From Candidatus Gracilibacteria bacterium (GTDB lineage: Bacteria; Patescibacteriota; Gracilibacteria; UBA1369; UBA12473): DNA of 64,000 nucleotides. The notes below the pieces were generated by a model. The model saw nothing but the letters and a program-made list of their open reading frames with translations, did not search any database and was not told the DNA's origin. Within the stretch, counting starts at the first letter, position 1. Each line of letters begins with the position of its first letter. Positions 27,447 through 36,305 of the stretch are shown piece by piece. A program made the translations under genes and the position numbers. Where the stretch lies: assembly GCA_041658685.1 (NCBI GenBank), contig JBAZZS010000001.1, positions 496,001 to 560,000 of the forward strand. Direction: 5' to 3'.

Positions 27447-29114
27447 ATGAAAATTTGCAAAAAATGTCACAATTCTTTCGACTTCTCCCCTGAAGACGAA
27501 CAATTTTTGCAAAAAATAAGTCCTGAGTTGAATGGGAAAAAATACCCAATCCCTTCCCCTCAATTATGCCCGGATTGTCGCCAACAAAGACGACTCTCCT
27601 GGAGAAATGAACGAAATCTCTATCAAAGAACGTGCGATTTTTGTCATAAAAAAAACCTCTCCATTTATCGAGAAGACAACCTCTCGCCGGTCTATTGCCT
27701 CGATTGTTGGTGGAGTGACCAATGGGACGCGCAAAAATACGGCAGGGACTTTGACTTCAACCGTCCTTTTTTTGAACAATTTAAAGAATTACAAAACATC
27801 GTTCCCCGAATGGCAGTGCAACAATCTCAAAACGAAAACAGTGAATACACGGCCAATGTGTCCCATCTCAAAAATTGCTACCTGCTTTTTTCCTCGGATT
27901 TCAGCAAAGATTGTTATTACGGAGCCTTGGTTGAACACTGCCAAGACAGTCTCGACAATCTCATCATCAACAAATGCCAACTCACCCATAATGCTATTTT
28001 TTCCGAAAACATTTACAACTGCACGTTTGTCATCCATTCCTCTCAATGCTCGGACTCGGCGTTTCTCCTCAATTGTAAAAACTGTTCCCATTGCTTCATG
28101 TGTTACGGGTTAAGGAACAAAGAATATTACATCGCCAACAAACCCTATTCCAAAGAAGAATACTTTAAAAAAGTAAACTCTTTGCCATTATCTTCCTATA
28201 AAAATTATGAAAAATTCAAGAAACATTATTTTGAAATGATTCAAAGCGCTCCTTATCTTTTCATGTGGCGAAACGGAAGAATCCAGGATTCCACCGGCGA
28301 TTTTTTAACCGACGTCCAAAATTGCATCAACTGTTATGAATTGACCCAAGGACGCGACTGTAAATATGTCCAAATAGCCTATCAAGTCACAGACGCCCAA
28401 GATTGCTCCTGTGTGAACGGAGAACTCGGATATGAAAATTGCGAATGTTTTCCAATGCCCATGAAATCCGCCTTCAATTTAAACACTTACAATGGAAGTG
28501 ACATTTTTTACAGCGATATGTGCATGAACGGCAATGCCTCTCTTTTTGGATGCGTAGGTCTAAAAAGAAGCAAATATTGCATTTTAAATAAACAATACAG
28601 CGAAAAAGAATACAACGAACTCGTCCCCAAAATCATTGAACACATGCAAAAAACCGAAGAATACGGCGAATTTTTCCCGGCTTCCCTTTCCCCTTTTCAT
28701 TACAACGAAACCGATGCCCAAGAATTTTTCCCTTTAACAAAGGAAGAAGCCGTGGCAAAAAACCACACCTGGCTGGAAAAAAAGAAAAAAGACTACCAAC
28801 CCCAAACCTATGAAATGCCTGATAACATCAACGAAACTCCAAAAGAAATCGTAAACAATGTTTTGGCCTGCCAAGAATGCAAAAAAAACTACAAAATCAT
28901 CACCCAAGAATACGAACTTCTCAAAAAACTACAACTCCCCATCCCTCGTTTGTGCTTTGAATGTCGGCATGCCCAACGCAGTAAATTTAGGAAAAAAAGA
29001 AAACTCTACATAAGAAAATGTGCGGGTTGTGAAATCCAAATCCAAACCAATTATGCACCGGATTGCCCGGAAAAAGTGTTTTGCGAAAAATGCTATATGG
29101 AGAAAATCTACTAA
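27447..29114 (+). CDS. Large Cys-rich zinc-ribbon protein
   Basis: 555 aa. N-terminal zinc ribbons (CKKCHNSF, CPDC, CDFCHKK, CLDC), a long central region (about 125-400) with repeated NC/DC/YC units about 10-20 residues apart such as LKNCYLLFSSDFSKDCYYG, suggesting a repeated beta-helix-like fold, and C-terminal ribbons (CQECKKNY, CFECRHAQRSK, CAGCEIQ, CEKC). Similar proteins occur in CPR genomes without known function. Metal and nucleic-acid binding are possible. Confidence 0.65.
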   Translation: MKICKKCHNSFDFSPEDEQFLQKISPELNGKKYPIPSPQLCPDCRQQRRLSWRNERNLYQRTCDFCHKKNLSIYREDNLSPVYCLDCWWSDQWDAQKYGRDFDFNRPFFEQFKELQNIVPRMAVQQSQNENSEYTANVSHLKNCYLLFSSDFSKDCYYGALVEHCQDSLDNLIINKCQLTHNAIFSENIYNCTFVIHSSQCSDSAFLLNCKNCSHCFMCYGLRNKEYYIANKPYSKEEYFKKVNSLPLSSYKNYEKFKKHYFEMIQSAPYLFMWRNGRIQDSTGDFLTDVQNCINCYELTQGRDCKYVQIAYQVTDAQDCSCVNGELGYENCECFPMPMKSAFNLNTYNGSDIFYSDMCMNGNASLFGCVGLKRSKYCILNKQYSEKEYNELVPKIIEHMQKTEEYGEFFPASLSPFHYNETDAQEFFPLTKEEAVAKNHTWLEKKKKDYQPQTYEMPDNINETPKEIVNNVLACQECKKNYKIITQEYELLKKLQLPIPRLCFECRHAQRSKFRKKRKLYIRKCAGCEIQIQTNYAPDCPEKVFCEKCYMEKIY

Positions 29115-29115
29115 G

Positions 29116-30702
29116 TTACCCCTTTCGCTTCAATACCATAATAGTAATATCATCCTTCTGTTCATACCCTTGAGACCATTGCTTCACATCCGCGAGCAAC
29201 GCGACCTTGATGGCCTCCGCACTCTGTAAATCGCACGATTGGGTGACCACGCGTTTGAATTCCGGCATGCCGTATTGCTCTTTTTCATTGCGCCATGCCT
29301 CGGGAACGCCATCCGTGTAAAGAATCAAACTATCCCCCACCGCCATGGGCACCTCGACCGCCTTCATCAGCGGCTCAATATCCGGCATCATTCCCAACGC
29401 AATTCCTCCGCGCGGGAGCTCATCCGTCTTAACCGGCGGGCCCGCTTTATATTGCAAAACCACCTCGTGCCCGGCGCTCACCAACTGCATTTTTTGCGTT
29501 TGCGTATTCCAATGCCACAACACCAACGTGACAAACATATTCGCCTTGGTTTTTTGTCGTAAAATCTTATTGGCTTCCACCAAAATCTTCACCGGATCTC
29601 CCAAATTCGCATAACTGTGAATCAGCGCATTCGTAACCGACACCAACAAGCCAGCCGGAACCCCGTGCCCGGTCACATCTCCCACATACCCAAAATAATT
29701 CACGCCATCGGCGGTGATAAAATCATACACATCACCTCCAACCTCAGCCGCAGGAATAACTCCGGCCGCGATATCAAGCCCCGCCACTTTTGGCATAGTC
29801 TTGGGAAGCAAATTTTGTTGAATTTCAGCCGCCAATTCCAATTCTTTGGTCAAACGTTCTCGGTACAATTTGGCTTCCACGCCTTTTTCCAAATCTGCGG
29901 CCATGGCATTGAACGTGCCGGCCAAAACCCCGACTTCATCTCGAGTTTGCACCACCACCCGCGTTTTTAAATCGCCTTGCCCCAATTGAATCGCACCGGC
30001 CTGCAATTTTTTAATCGGCCTCGTGATATTCAATGAGAAAAAATACGCATATCCAAGCCCCACAACAAATGAAAACAACGTGAGCAGCGCAATTTTCACC
30101 CACATGGCATGAATTCGCTCCTCCAAAATCGCATACGACGGCGAATACAAAACCGCATACTTTCCTTGATACGGAACAATTTCATTTTGAATCCGATCCA
30201 ACGCATCAATAGGATCAACAATGTGCTGATTTTCATCTGTAAAGCTCACATTCCCGTCCACATCGGTTTTTACATAAACCACACGCCCGCTTTCCAACAA
30301 ATAAGACGGATACGCAGCTTGAACTCGCGACAACAAAGCCTCGGGTGCAGAGCGCATTTCGCCCTGATATTGACTCGCAATTTCTTCGCTCGAGTCGTAT
30401 AAAATTTCTCCCGCATAAGACACGATTCCAATGCCGGAAACTTCCTCGGTTTTATCAAATAATTTTTGAATTTCACGATTGAAATAAATAAAACTTTCCT
30501 CTCCCAAGTATTGTTCGTAAAAACCAACGACTTGTGGGGCGGTCAGGTCGGAAAAACTCTTCACCGACGTATACAAATCGCGAGACAACTCCACCGTCTT
30601 TTGCTTCACCAACAACACCGAAGAAACCCCAAACGAAACCATCAGGAACACGATCATTCCAAGGGTTAATTTTGTTTTGAGAGAACGGAGAAACATAATC
30701 AA
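29116..30702 (-). CDS. Membrane sensor phosphatase: HAMP plus SpoIIE/PP2C domain
   Basis: 528 aa. TM1 (about 10-32), an extracytoplasmic sensor region (about 33-198), TM2 (about 199-220), HAMP (about 221-275, including ITRPIKKLQAGAIQLGQGDL), and a SpoIIE-type PP2C phosphatase (about 300-528: AGVIPAAEVGGDVYDF, GDVTGHGVPAG, LYTDGVPEA, DDITIMV). The RsbU-like design suggests control of an anti-sigma-antagonist partner switch, but no RsbV/W genes are here. Its ATG overlaps the stop of the solute-binding protein gene (ATGA). Confidence 0.85.
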   Translation of the reverse strand: MIMFLRSLKTKLTLGMIVFLMVSFGVSSVLLVKQKTVELSRDLYTSVKSFSDLTAPQVVGFYEQYLGEESFIYFNREIQKLFDKTEEVSGIGIVSYAGEILYDSSEEIASQYQGEMRSAPEALLSRVQAAYPSYLLESGRVVYVKTDVDGNVSFTDENQHIVDPIDALDRIQNEIVPYQGKYAVLYSPSYAILEERIHAMWVKIALLTLFSFVVGLGYAYFFSLNITRPIKKLQAGAIQLGQGDLKTRVVVQTRDEVGVLAGTFNAMAADLEKGVEAKLYRERLTKELELAAEIQQNLLPKTMPKVAGLDIAAGVIPAAEVGGDVYDFITADGVNYFGYVGDVTGHGVPAGLLVSVTNALIHSYANLGDPVKILVEANKILRQKTKANMFVTLVLWHWNTQTQKMQLVSAGHEVVLQYKAGPPVKTDELPRGGIALGMMPDIEPLMKAVEVPMAVGDSLILYTDGVPEAWRNEKEQYGMPEFKRVVTQSCDLQSAEAIKVALLADVKQWSQGYEQKDDITIMVLKRKG

Positions 30703-32246
30703 TGAAAATCAGAAGCTAAAAGGAGATTATCCAAACGAGGTTCATACAAAACATCTTTTTGCGAAACCACCAATGTTTTGGGCTCAAACAACGGAACGGC
30801 AAACACTTCCTTTTCCACAAGCAATTTCATCAATTCCGCCATTTCTTGCTGGCGTCGCGATTCCAAAAGATCTTTTTCCAAGCGCTCGATCAAAGTGTCG
30901 ATTCCGGGATCCACATAACCGCCATAATTCATGGCGCCATACCGACCATCCGCGGTTTGCGAATGCACCAAATGCGTAAAAAAATCCGTGGCATCGCCAA
31001 GCTCGCTTTTCCACCCAAAAAAGTAAAGATCGCTCTCCCCTTTTGCAATGTGTGCGGCATAATCGTCAGCCGACCAATACGTCACCGTAACCTGAAAACC
31101 AATGGAATCAAGCTGGGTTTGAATATAGGTTCCCAACGCAGACATGCCTTCCGGAAGATCTAATGTCACGGCAATCGGCGTTACAGACTGGCCCACCAAC
31201 GCTTGAGCCGCTTTAATGTCATAACTCGTCATTTCAACGTCCGGATTGTAACCCAACACTCCCCGACTCACGAATTGCGTGGGAGAAAGCGCATAACCCG
31301 ACGTAAATGTCAGCAATTCCTCAGGAGAAAGCGCGAAAACCACGGCCTTCCGTAAATCTTGAGATTGGAACGGCGCATTGTCCTCTTTCATTCCAAATCC
31401 GAGCATATCCACTTCCAGAGCAGAAAGACTGGCCACAGGATAACCCGTTTGCAGCAGCGCATCTACAAAAACCGGCGGCGTCTCAGCCAACACATCAACC
31501 TCATTTCCGGAAAACACATTGTAGCGCTCAAATTTATCCGGAATATAAGAAAGCAAAAGACTCGAAAATGTCGGCGCTTCTCCCCAATAATCCGCAAAAC
31601 GATCAAAACTCCAGTTATTCAGGCCCGCGGTTTCCACAAACACATACGGCCCGGTTCCGAGCGGTTTTTCAACCTCATCCGGCAACTCGGAAGGCACCAT
31701 AAACAACATCGTCAATTCACTCACCAACAACGGATCCGGATCAGCGGTTGTAATCGACACAGTCAACGAATCGATTTTTTTCACACTCTCCATTCCGGAA
31801 AGCAACGTGGTCAACTTGGAATCCGGATGCGACTGCGCCCTCTCAAAACTGGCAAGCACATCATCGGCATCAAACGCAGAACCATCGTGAAAAACCACAT
31901 TCGGGCGAAGCTTAAACTGCCACGTGGTGTCATCGAGCATTCCCCAGGACAACGCCAACGCCGGCTCCAGGTTAAAATCGCGATCAAAACGCACCAACCC
32001 TTCATAGCAATTGGAAAGATATTGACGCAAAACCACATCCACGGCTGTGGGCTCATAAGTGGTGAGCGGTTCGGCATACACAATCGAGAGCGTTTCATTA
32101 CGTGAAATCGTGGGGCCGGAGGTGATATCCCCCAACAGCACACTCGATTCATTATTTACAAAAAGCACATACGACAATGCTCCGAGCGCGATCACAAAAA
32201 ACGCCGTAAATACGATATCCCCTTTTGAGAGCCAAGCCACTTTCAC
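30699..32246 (-). CDS. ABC-type oligopeptide solute-binding protein (SBP_bac_5), membrane anchored
   Basis: 515 aa. Begins with GTG. An N-terminal membrane segment (about 10-30) replaces a lipobox, so it is anchored outside. Family-5 pattern: TISRNETLSIVYAEPLTTYEP, SWGMLDDTTWQFKLRPNVVFHDG, GTGPYVF, and a C-terminal metal-free lobe. No permease or ATPase genes are adjacent. Instead it is coupled by a 4-nt overlap to the sensor phosphatase, so it may be a ligand sensor input rather than an importer subunit. Confidence 0.85.
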   Translation of the reverse strand: MKVAWLSKGDIVFTAFFVIALGALSYVLFVNNESSVLLGDITSGPTISRNETLSIVYAEPLTTYEPTAVDVVLRQYLSNCYEGLVRFDRDFNLEPALALSWGMLDDTTWQFKLRPNVVFHDGSAFDADDVLASFERAQSHPDSKLTTLLSGMESVKKIDSLTVSITTADPDPLLVSELTMLFMVPSELPDEVEKPLGTGPYVFVETAGLNNWSFDRFADYWGEAPTFSSLLLSYIPDKFERYNVFSGNEVDVLAETPPVFVDALLQTGYPVASLSALEVDMLGFGMKEDNAPFQSQDLRKAVVFALSPEELLTFTSGYALSPTQFVSRGVLGYNPDVEMTSYDIKAAQALVGQSVTPIAVTLDLPEGMSALGTYIQTQLDSIGFQVTVTYWSADDYAAHIAKGESDLYFFGWKSELGDATDFFTHLVHSQTADGRYGAMNYGGYVDPGIDTLIERLEKDLLESRRQQEMAELMKLLVEKEVFAVPLFEPKTLVVSQKDVLYEPRLDNLLLASDFH

Positions 32247-32309
32247 CTGTTTTTCGGTTATAAAATATCAATATATTCTACCAGAAAACAGAAAAGAAAG
32301 CAACCCGCT

Positions 32310-34130
32310 CTACTCGCGTTTCAGCACCGCCAAAAACGCCTCTTGCGGCACCGAAACTTTGCCCATCATTTTCATACGTTTTTTCCCTTTTTTCTGCTTG
32401 TCGAGCAACTTATTTTTTCGGCTTACATCTCCGCCGTATAACCCGGCGATCACATCTTTTTTCATGGCCCCAATCGTTTCACGAGCGATGATTTTCCCTC
32501 CAATCGCCGCCTGAATCGCGACTTCAAAATTTTCCTTGGGCAAAATCCCCTTCAATCGCTTGGTCACCACACACCCGCGCTTGTACGCCGCCTCGCGATG
32601 AACAATCGTGGAAAGCGCCTCCAATTTATCGCCTGCCACCAAAATATCGAGCTTCACCAAATCCCCGGGCCGAAATTCCAAAAACTCATAACTCATGGAC
32701 GCATACCCGGACGTGATGCTTTTCAACATATCGTAAAAATCAATAACCACCTCGGCCAATGGCAATTCATACGTGATCATGGCACGCGACGCATCCAAAT
32801 ATTTAATCGATTTCGAGACTCCGCGACGTTCGGTCAATAAAGTAAAAATCCCACCCAAATATTCTTTGGGTGCCAAAATTTCAACATGAATCCACGGTTC
32901 TTCAATCACTTTATAAAAATTCGGCTCCGGCAAAAAGGCGGGATTGGAAATGAATTCCATAGTGCCATCCATTCGTTGAATTTGATACGACACACCGGGC
33001 GCCGTTATCACCAAATCAAGATTGTATTCGCGAGACAACCGTTCCTGCACAATATCCATATGAAGAAGCCCCAAAAACCCGCATCGGAACCCAAATCCGA
33101 GAGCACTGGACTGCTCGGGCTCAAATGAAAGAGACGAATCATTGAGACTCAATTTTTCAAGCGCATCGCGAAGCATGGGGTAATCTTTTCCATCCACGCA
33201 ATAAACACTGGCAAAAACAAAAGGCATAACTTTTTTATATCCGGGCAGCGGTTTGATCTGTAGCGGATCCAACTCAAGGCCATCGGGATTCCAAATCGTA
33301 TCTCCAACGCGCGCGTCTTTCACCGCTTTCACTCCGGTAATCACATACCCAACCTCACCAATGGAAAGCGTGGGAGAACTCACCCATTTAAGCTGAAGAT
33401 AACCCACCTCGAGCACCTCGGTCTCGGCTTTAGTGTTCAAAAATCGAATCTTATCTCCGCGTTTTAAACTTCCATCCATCACGCGAACATACGCCACCAC
33501 GCCGCGATACGAATCGTAAAGAGAATCAAAAATCAGGGCCTTGGTTCCCTCATTCATACCCGTGGGCTTGGGCGGGGGCACGAGCTCAATCACGCGTTGA
33601 AGCAGGGCTTCGACATTGGTCCCCTCTTTGGCTGAAATTTGCAAAACCTCCTCGGGCCGAAACCCAAAAACTTCATTCAATTCATGCAAACACTTTTCAA
33701 CATCCGCGGCCGGAAGATCGATCTTATTGATGACCGGAATAATGGTGAGATTGTGGTCCATGGCCATGTAGGAATTAGCCAACGTTTGCGCTTGAATCCC
33801 CTGCGTGGCATCCACCACCAAAATCGCGCCTTCGCACGCCGCCAAACTGCGGGAAACTTCGTAAAAAAAGTCCACATGCCCGGGGGTATCAATAAGGTTG
33901 AGTTGATAATTTGTGCCCTCGTGATCGTAATACATGCGCACCGGCTGAAGCTTGATCGTGATGCCGCGCTCCTGCTCGATGTCCATGGTGTCGAGCATTT
34001 GGCCATGCGTCATCTCGCGCTTGGTGATGGTTTTGGTGACTTCAAGAAACCGATCGGCCAACGTGGACTTGCCGTGGTCGATGTGGGCGATGATGCAAAA
34101 ATTACGAATGTGAGAAAGGGGGTCGGTCAT
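32310..34130 (-). CDS. lepA: Elongation factor 4 (LepA)
   Basis: 606 aa. GTPase with G1 AHIDHGKST, G3 DTPGH and G4 NKID, EF-G-like domains and the LepA-specific C-terminal region. Acts on ribosomes (back-translocation/assembly). The start at 34130 gives the usual N-terminus; an in-frame extension to 34208 translates a dispersed palindrome and is rejected. Confidence 0.97.
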   Translation of the reverse strand: MTDPLSHIRNFCIIAHIDHGKSTLADRFLEVTKTITKREMTHGQMLDTMDIEQERGITIKLQPVRMYYDHEGTNYQLNLIDTPGHVDFFYEVSRSLAACEGAILVVDATQGIQAQTLANSYMAMDHNLTIIPVINKIDLPAADVEKCLHELNEVFGFRPEEVLQISAKEGTNVEALLQRVIELVPPPKPTGMNEGTKALIFDSLYDSYRGVVAYVRVMDGSLKRGDKIRFLNTKAETEVLEVGYLQLKWVSSPTLSIGEVGYVITGVKAVKDARVGDTIWNPDGLELDPLQIKPLPGYKKVMPFVFASVYCVDGKDYPMLRDALEKLSLNDSSLSFEPEQSSALGFGFRCGFLGLLHMDIVQERLSREYNLDLVITAPGVSYQIQRMDGTMEFISNPAFLPEPNFYKVIEEPWIHVEILAPKEYLGGIFTLLTERRGVSKSIKYLDASRAMITYELPLAEVVIDFYDMLKSITSGYASMSYEFLEFRPGDLVKLDILVAGDKLEALSTIVHREAAYKRGCVVTKRLKGILPKENFEVAIQAAIGGKIIARETIGAMKKDVIAGLYGGDVSRKNKLLDKQKKGKKRMKMMGKVSVPQEAFLAVLKRE

Positions 34131-34157
34131 AAAAAATACTGCGATTGAAATGGACTT

Positions 34158-34230
34158 GTCACCCTGAGCTTGTCGAACGGGTGACGATTGAAAAATAAAC
34201 TTTGTCACCCTGAGGCTCTCGAAGGGTGAG
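34158..34230. repeat. Two copies of a GTCACCCTGAG palindrome
   Basis: 34158-34185 and 34204-34230: GTCACCC...GGGTGAC/GAG arms around a TGAGCTTGTCGAA or TGAGGCTCTCGAA core. A third copy is at 36134-36161; relatives at about 61848-61868 and 61981-62001. This palindrome type is common in bacterial intergenic regions. Confidence 0.75.
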
Positions 34231-34301
34231 GAATAAAAAAATTAACCGGGGAAATATTACCAAAAACTCAGCCAAAAAAGATAAAAATTCCCCAAGTAGG
34301 G

Positions 34302-34329
34302 TTGACATAAAGAAAAATAGATGTACTAT
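34302..34329 (+). promoter_or_regulatory. Strong sigma-70 type promoter of the structured RNA candidate
   Basis: TTGACA (34302-34307), 16-nt spacer, TACTAT (34324-34329). Transcription should start near 34336, right at the GC-rich structured region. Confidence 0.75.
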
Positions 34330-34335
34330 GTCGGC

Positions 34336-34740
34336 GCGCAGGTAGGTCAAGATCGTGCTGATAAGTAAGGGTGCTTCGGCATCCTTTGGACGAATTCCTC
34401 GTCCCGGCATACTTGTGCCTTTCTGCCTTTAGAGAGGTGCCCATGGCCGACAGGAATGGAAAGAAACGCCCCGGAGGAAACTACGGGAACGGGAAAAAAG
34501 AGAAAAAAAAAGGAGGGAACGAACCCTGCACTCAAAAGAAACCCGTCACACACGGAGTGACACGGTGGCAGGGCAAGAAGAAAAAGAAGGGGGCGGAAGG
34601 AACCCCTTAGCGCGCCTAGATTGCCCCAGCGCTTGAGCTTTACTCGCGCGGGGCACACCTCGACCCGGCGACCGGATCCCTCACAGGACCGCTCGCCACC
34701 CAGCCCACCGCGTCTCTGACTCGGTGGGCAACTTCTAATT
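34336..34740 (+). ncRNA. GC-rich structured RNA candidate, unknown family
   Basis: About 400 nt, far GC-richer than the flanks. Helices seen: AAGGGTGC/GCATCCTT with UUCG loop (34367-34386); GGACGA/TCGTCC (34388-34404); long-range GGCGCGC/GCGCGCC (34333-34339 with 34610-34616); TGCCCC/GGGGCA (34622-34655); GGCGA..CGG/CCG..TCGCC (34667-34697); and a terminal hairpin GCCCACCG/CGGTGGGC (34703-34729). I find no tmRNA T-arm, RNase P core or SRP motif. A 55-codon Lys/Gly-rich frame lies inside, so a structured mRNA is the alternative. Confidence 0.5.
34443..34610 (+). CDS. Possible small basic protein inside the structured transcript
   Basis: 55 aa, very rich in Lys, Gly and Asn (GNGKKEKKKGG, GKKKKKGAEG), no recognised fold. 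An SD-like GAGGTG ends only 3 nt before the ATG, unlike nearly all other genes here. The stop codon overlaps the long-range helix at 34610-34616. It may be a real small protein or a chance frame in an RNA gene. Confidence 0.3.
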   Translation: MADRNGKKRPGGNYGNGKKEKKKGGNEPCTQKKPVTHGVTRWQGKKKKKGAEGTP

Positions 34741-34767
34741 GAATTTTTCCACTCAATCTGATATAAT
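34739..34767 (+). promoter_or_regulatory. Promoter of prgI
   Basis: TTGAAT (34739-34744), 17-nt spacer, TATAAT (34762-34767) preceded by TG at the extended -10 position. Start expected near 34774, giving a leader of about 24 nt. Confidence 0.75.
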
Positions 34768-34797
34768 AAAAAGATTTCTTTTTGAAGTACCTCCCCT

Positions 34798-35244
34798 ATG
34801 CAATTCAAAATCCCCCAAAACGTCCAACTCGAAGATAAGATCATAGGCCCGGTCACCTTAAGACAGCTTATAATTATAGGCGTTGGCGGAGGCATGGCGT
34901 ATTTCATTTATGTGACCCTTGCAAAAATTTACATTCTCCAAGTCGCAGTCCTGGCCGCCGCCCCGCTCGCGCTCCTCACCCTGGCCATCGCTTTCCTTAA
35001 AATTCACGGCCTCACTTTCATCCAATACGTACTCGCAGCTCTTGAATTTTACATCAATCCCAAAAAACAAATCTGGGACCAAGGCGGTGGAGAAGTTTTC
35101 CTTTCCGTCACGACTCCGGCTCCCAAAAACACGAACGAGAAAAAACAAGAACAGCAACAAAAAGCGCCGATGAAAGACGTGGCCACGCTCGAAACTCTCG
35201 CTAAATCTCTCGATTCATACAGCCAAATGCTTTCTCACAAATAA
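34798..35244 (+). CDS. PrgI family membrane protein
   Basis: 148 aa. N-terminal MQFKIPQNVQLEDKIIGPVTLRQ followed by two close membrane segments (about 22-42 and 45-65) is the PrgI pattern known from Gram-positive type IV secretion loci and frequent in CPR genomes. The C-terminal third is soluble and Lys/Gln-rich. Followed 12 nt later by a VirB4-like gene. Confidence 0.8.
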   Translation: MQFKIPQNVQLEDKIIGPVTLRQLIIIGVGGGMAYFIYVTLAKIYILQVAVLAAAPLALLTLAIAFLKIHGLTFIQYVLAALEFYINPKKQIWDQGGGEVFLSVTTPAPKNTNEKKQEQQQKAPMKDVATLETLAKSLDSYSQMLSHK

Positions 35245-35256
35245 TAAAAACAAACC

Positions 35257-36114
35257 ATGCCTGACGCCACTCTCACCCCCGCAACTCAAACCACCACGGC
35301 AACCACCGGCACGCCAGCCAACACAGGCGCAACCGCCCATACCGGGGACCCGTTGCTCCTTGTGAAAGACACGGTCAAAAACGCCCCAAAAAACGCGAAC
35401 CACAGCACCCAACTTTACATGCGCATCGCGGAAATTCGCGACAACGTGGTAGTGCTCAAAAATGGCGGCATTCGCGCCGTGCTCAAGACGTCCAGCGTCA
35501 ACATTCATCTCAAATCCGAAGAAGAACAAAACGCGGTCATTTATTCGTATCAAAATTTTCTCAACACCATCGAATTCCCGATTCAAATCGTAGTCCGCTC
35601 GAAAAAACTCGATCTCGACAATTACCTCGATCAACTCAACGACATTGCCGTTAAACAACAAAACCCACTTCTAAAAAATCAAACCACGGACTACATCGAT
35701 TACATCAAGCGCTTGATCGAATACGCGGACATCATGCAAAAAGAATTTTACGTGATCATCCCCTACGACCCTCCTCGCGCCAAAAAAATAACGATTTTTC
35801 AAAAATTCGCCGAATTTGTTTCCCCTCGAGATAACGTCGCGCAACTACGTATCCGCCATCGCGAATTCGAATCTCTCAGAAAAGGGCTGATGCAACGCGT
35901 CAACATTGCCACGTCCGGCTTGCAAAACTGCGGACTCAAGGTGGACCAACTCACCACTCCGGAACTCGTCACGCTCTTCTACGAGTGTTACAACCCGCGC
36001 ACCTCACGCATCCAAAAATTCGACAAAAGCGACGAACTCGACGTCATCCACGACCACGACCTTTTTGACGCCAAAAAGAAAATGCTCGAGGATGGGGGAG
36101 AGGGAGACGCATAA
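35257..36114 (+). CDS. VirB4/TraC-like N-terminal domain protein
   Basis: 285 aa. After a Thr/Ala-rich N-terminus (about 1-30) it has the VirB4 N-terminal pattern (LYMRIAEIRDNVVVLKNGGIRAVLKTSSVN, YDPPRAKK, LTTPELVTLFYECYNP). It ends before any P-loop, so the ATPase half is absent here; the sequence after the stop is repeat DNA, not a remnant ATPase. Either the family is split in this genome or the partner is elsewhere. Forms a two-gene unit with prgI. Confidence 0.75.
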   Translation: MPDATLTPATQTTTATTGTPANTGATAHTGDPLLLVKDTVKNAPKNANHSTQLYMRIAEIRDNVVVLKNGGIRAVLKTSSVNIHLKSEEEQNAVIYSYQNFLNTIEFPIQIVVRSKKLDLDNYLDQLNDIAVKQQNPLLKNQTTDYIDYIKRLIEYADIMQKEFYVIIPYDPPRAKKITIFQKFAEFVSPRDNVAQLRIRHREFESLRKGLMQRVNIATSGLQNCGLKVDQLTTPELVTLFYECYNPRTSRIQKFDKSDELDVIHDHDLFDAKKKMLEDGGEGDA

Positions 36115-36133
36115 AGCCACCTTAACCTGCCTT

Positions 36134-36161
36134 GTCACCCTGAGGCTCTCGAATGGGTGAC
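36134..36161. repeat. GTCACCCTGAG palindrome, third copy
   Basis: Same core as 34204-34230, located just after the VirB4-like gene. Confidence 0.7.
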
Positions 36162-36305
36162 TTCAATCAAAACCTAATGCGAATGACGCATGAACAATTT
36201 TTTTATACAAAAAAAGCCCTAAAGAGCTAAGGTAAGGCGATTTTTAGTTGAAATAAAAATAAAAAAGCGTACCCTTTTGCCTTAAGAGTCCTTAATATAA
36301 GGCTT

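Noticed and set aside
34130..34208. N-terminal extension of LepA
   Set aside because: It translates the GTCACCCTGAG palindrome; LepA homology begins at the ATG at 34130.
34336..34740. tmRNA, RNase P RNA, 6S or SRP RNA at this locus
   Set aside because: No T-arm or tag frame, no conserved RNase P core, no SRP apical motif could be found on either strand; short resemblances are too close together to fit RNase P.
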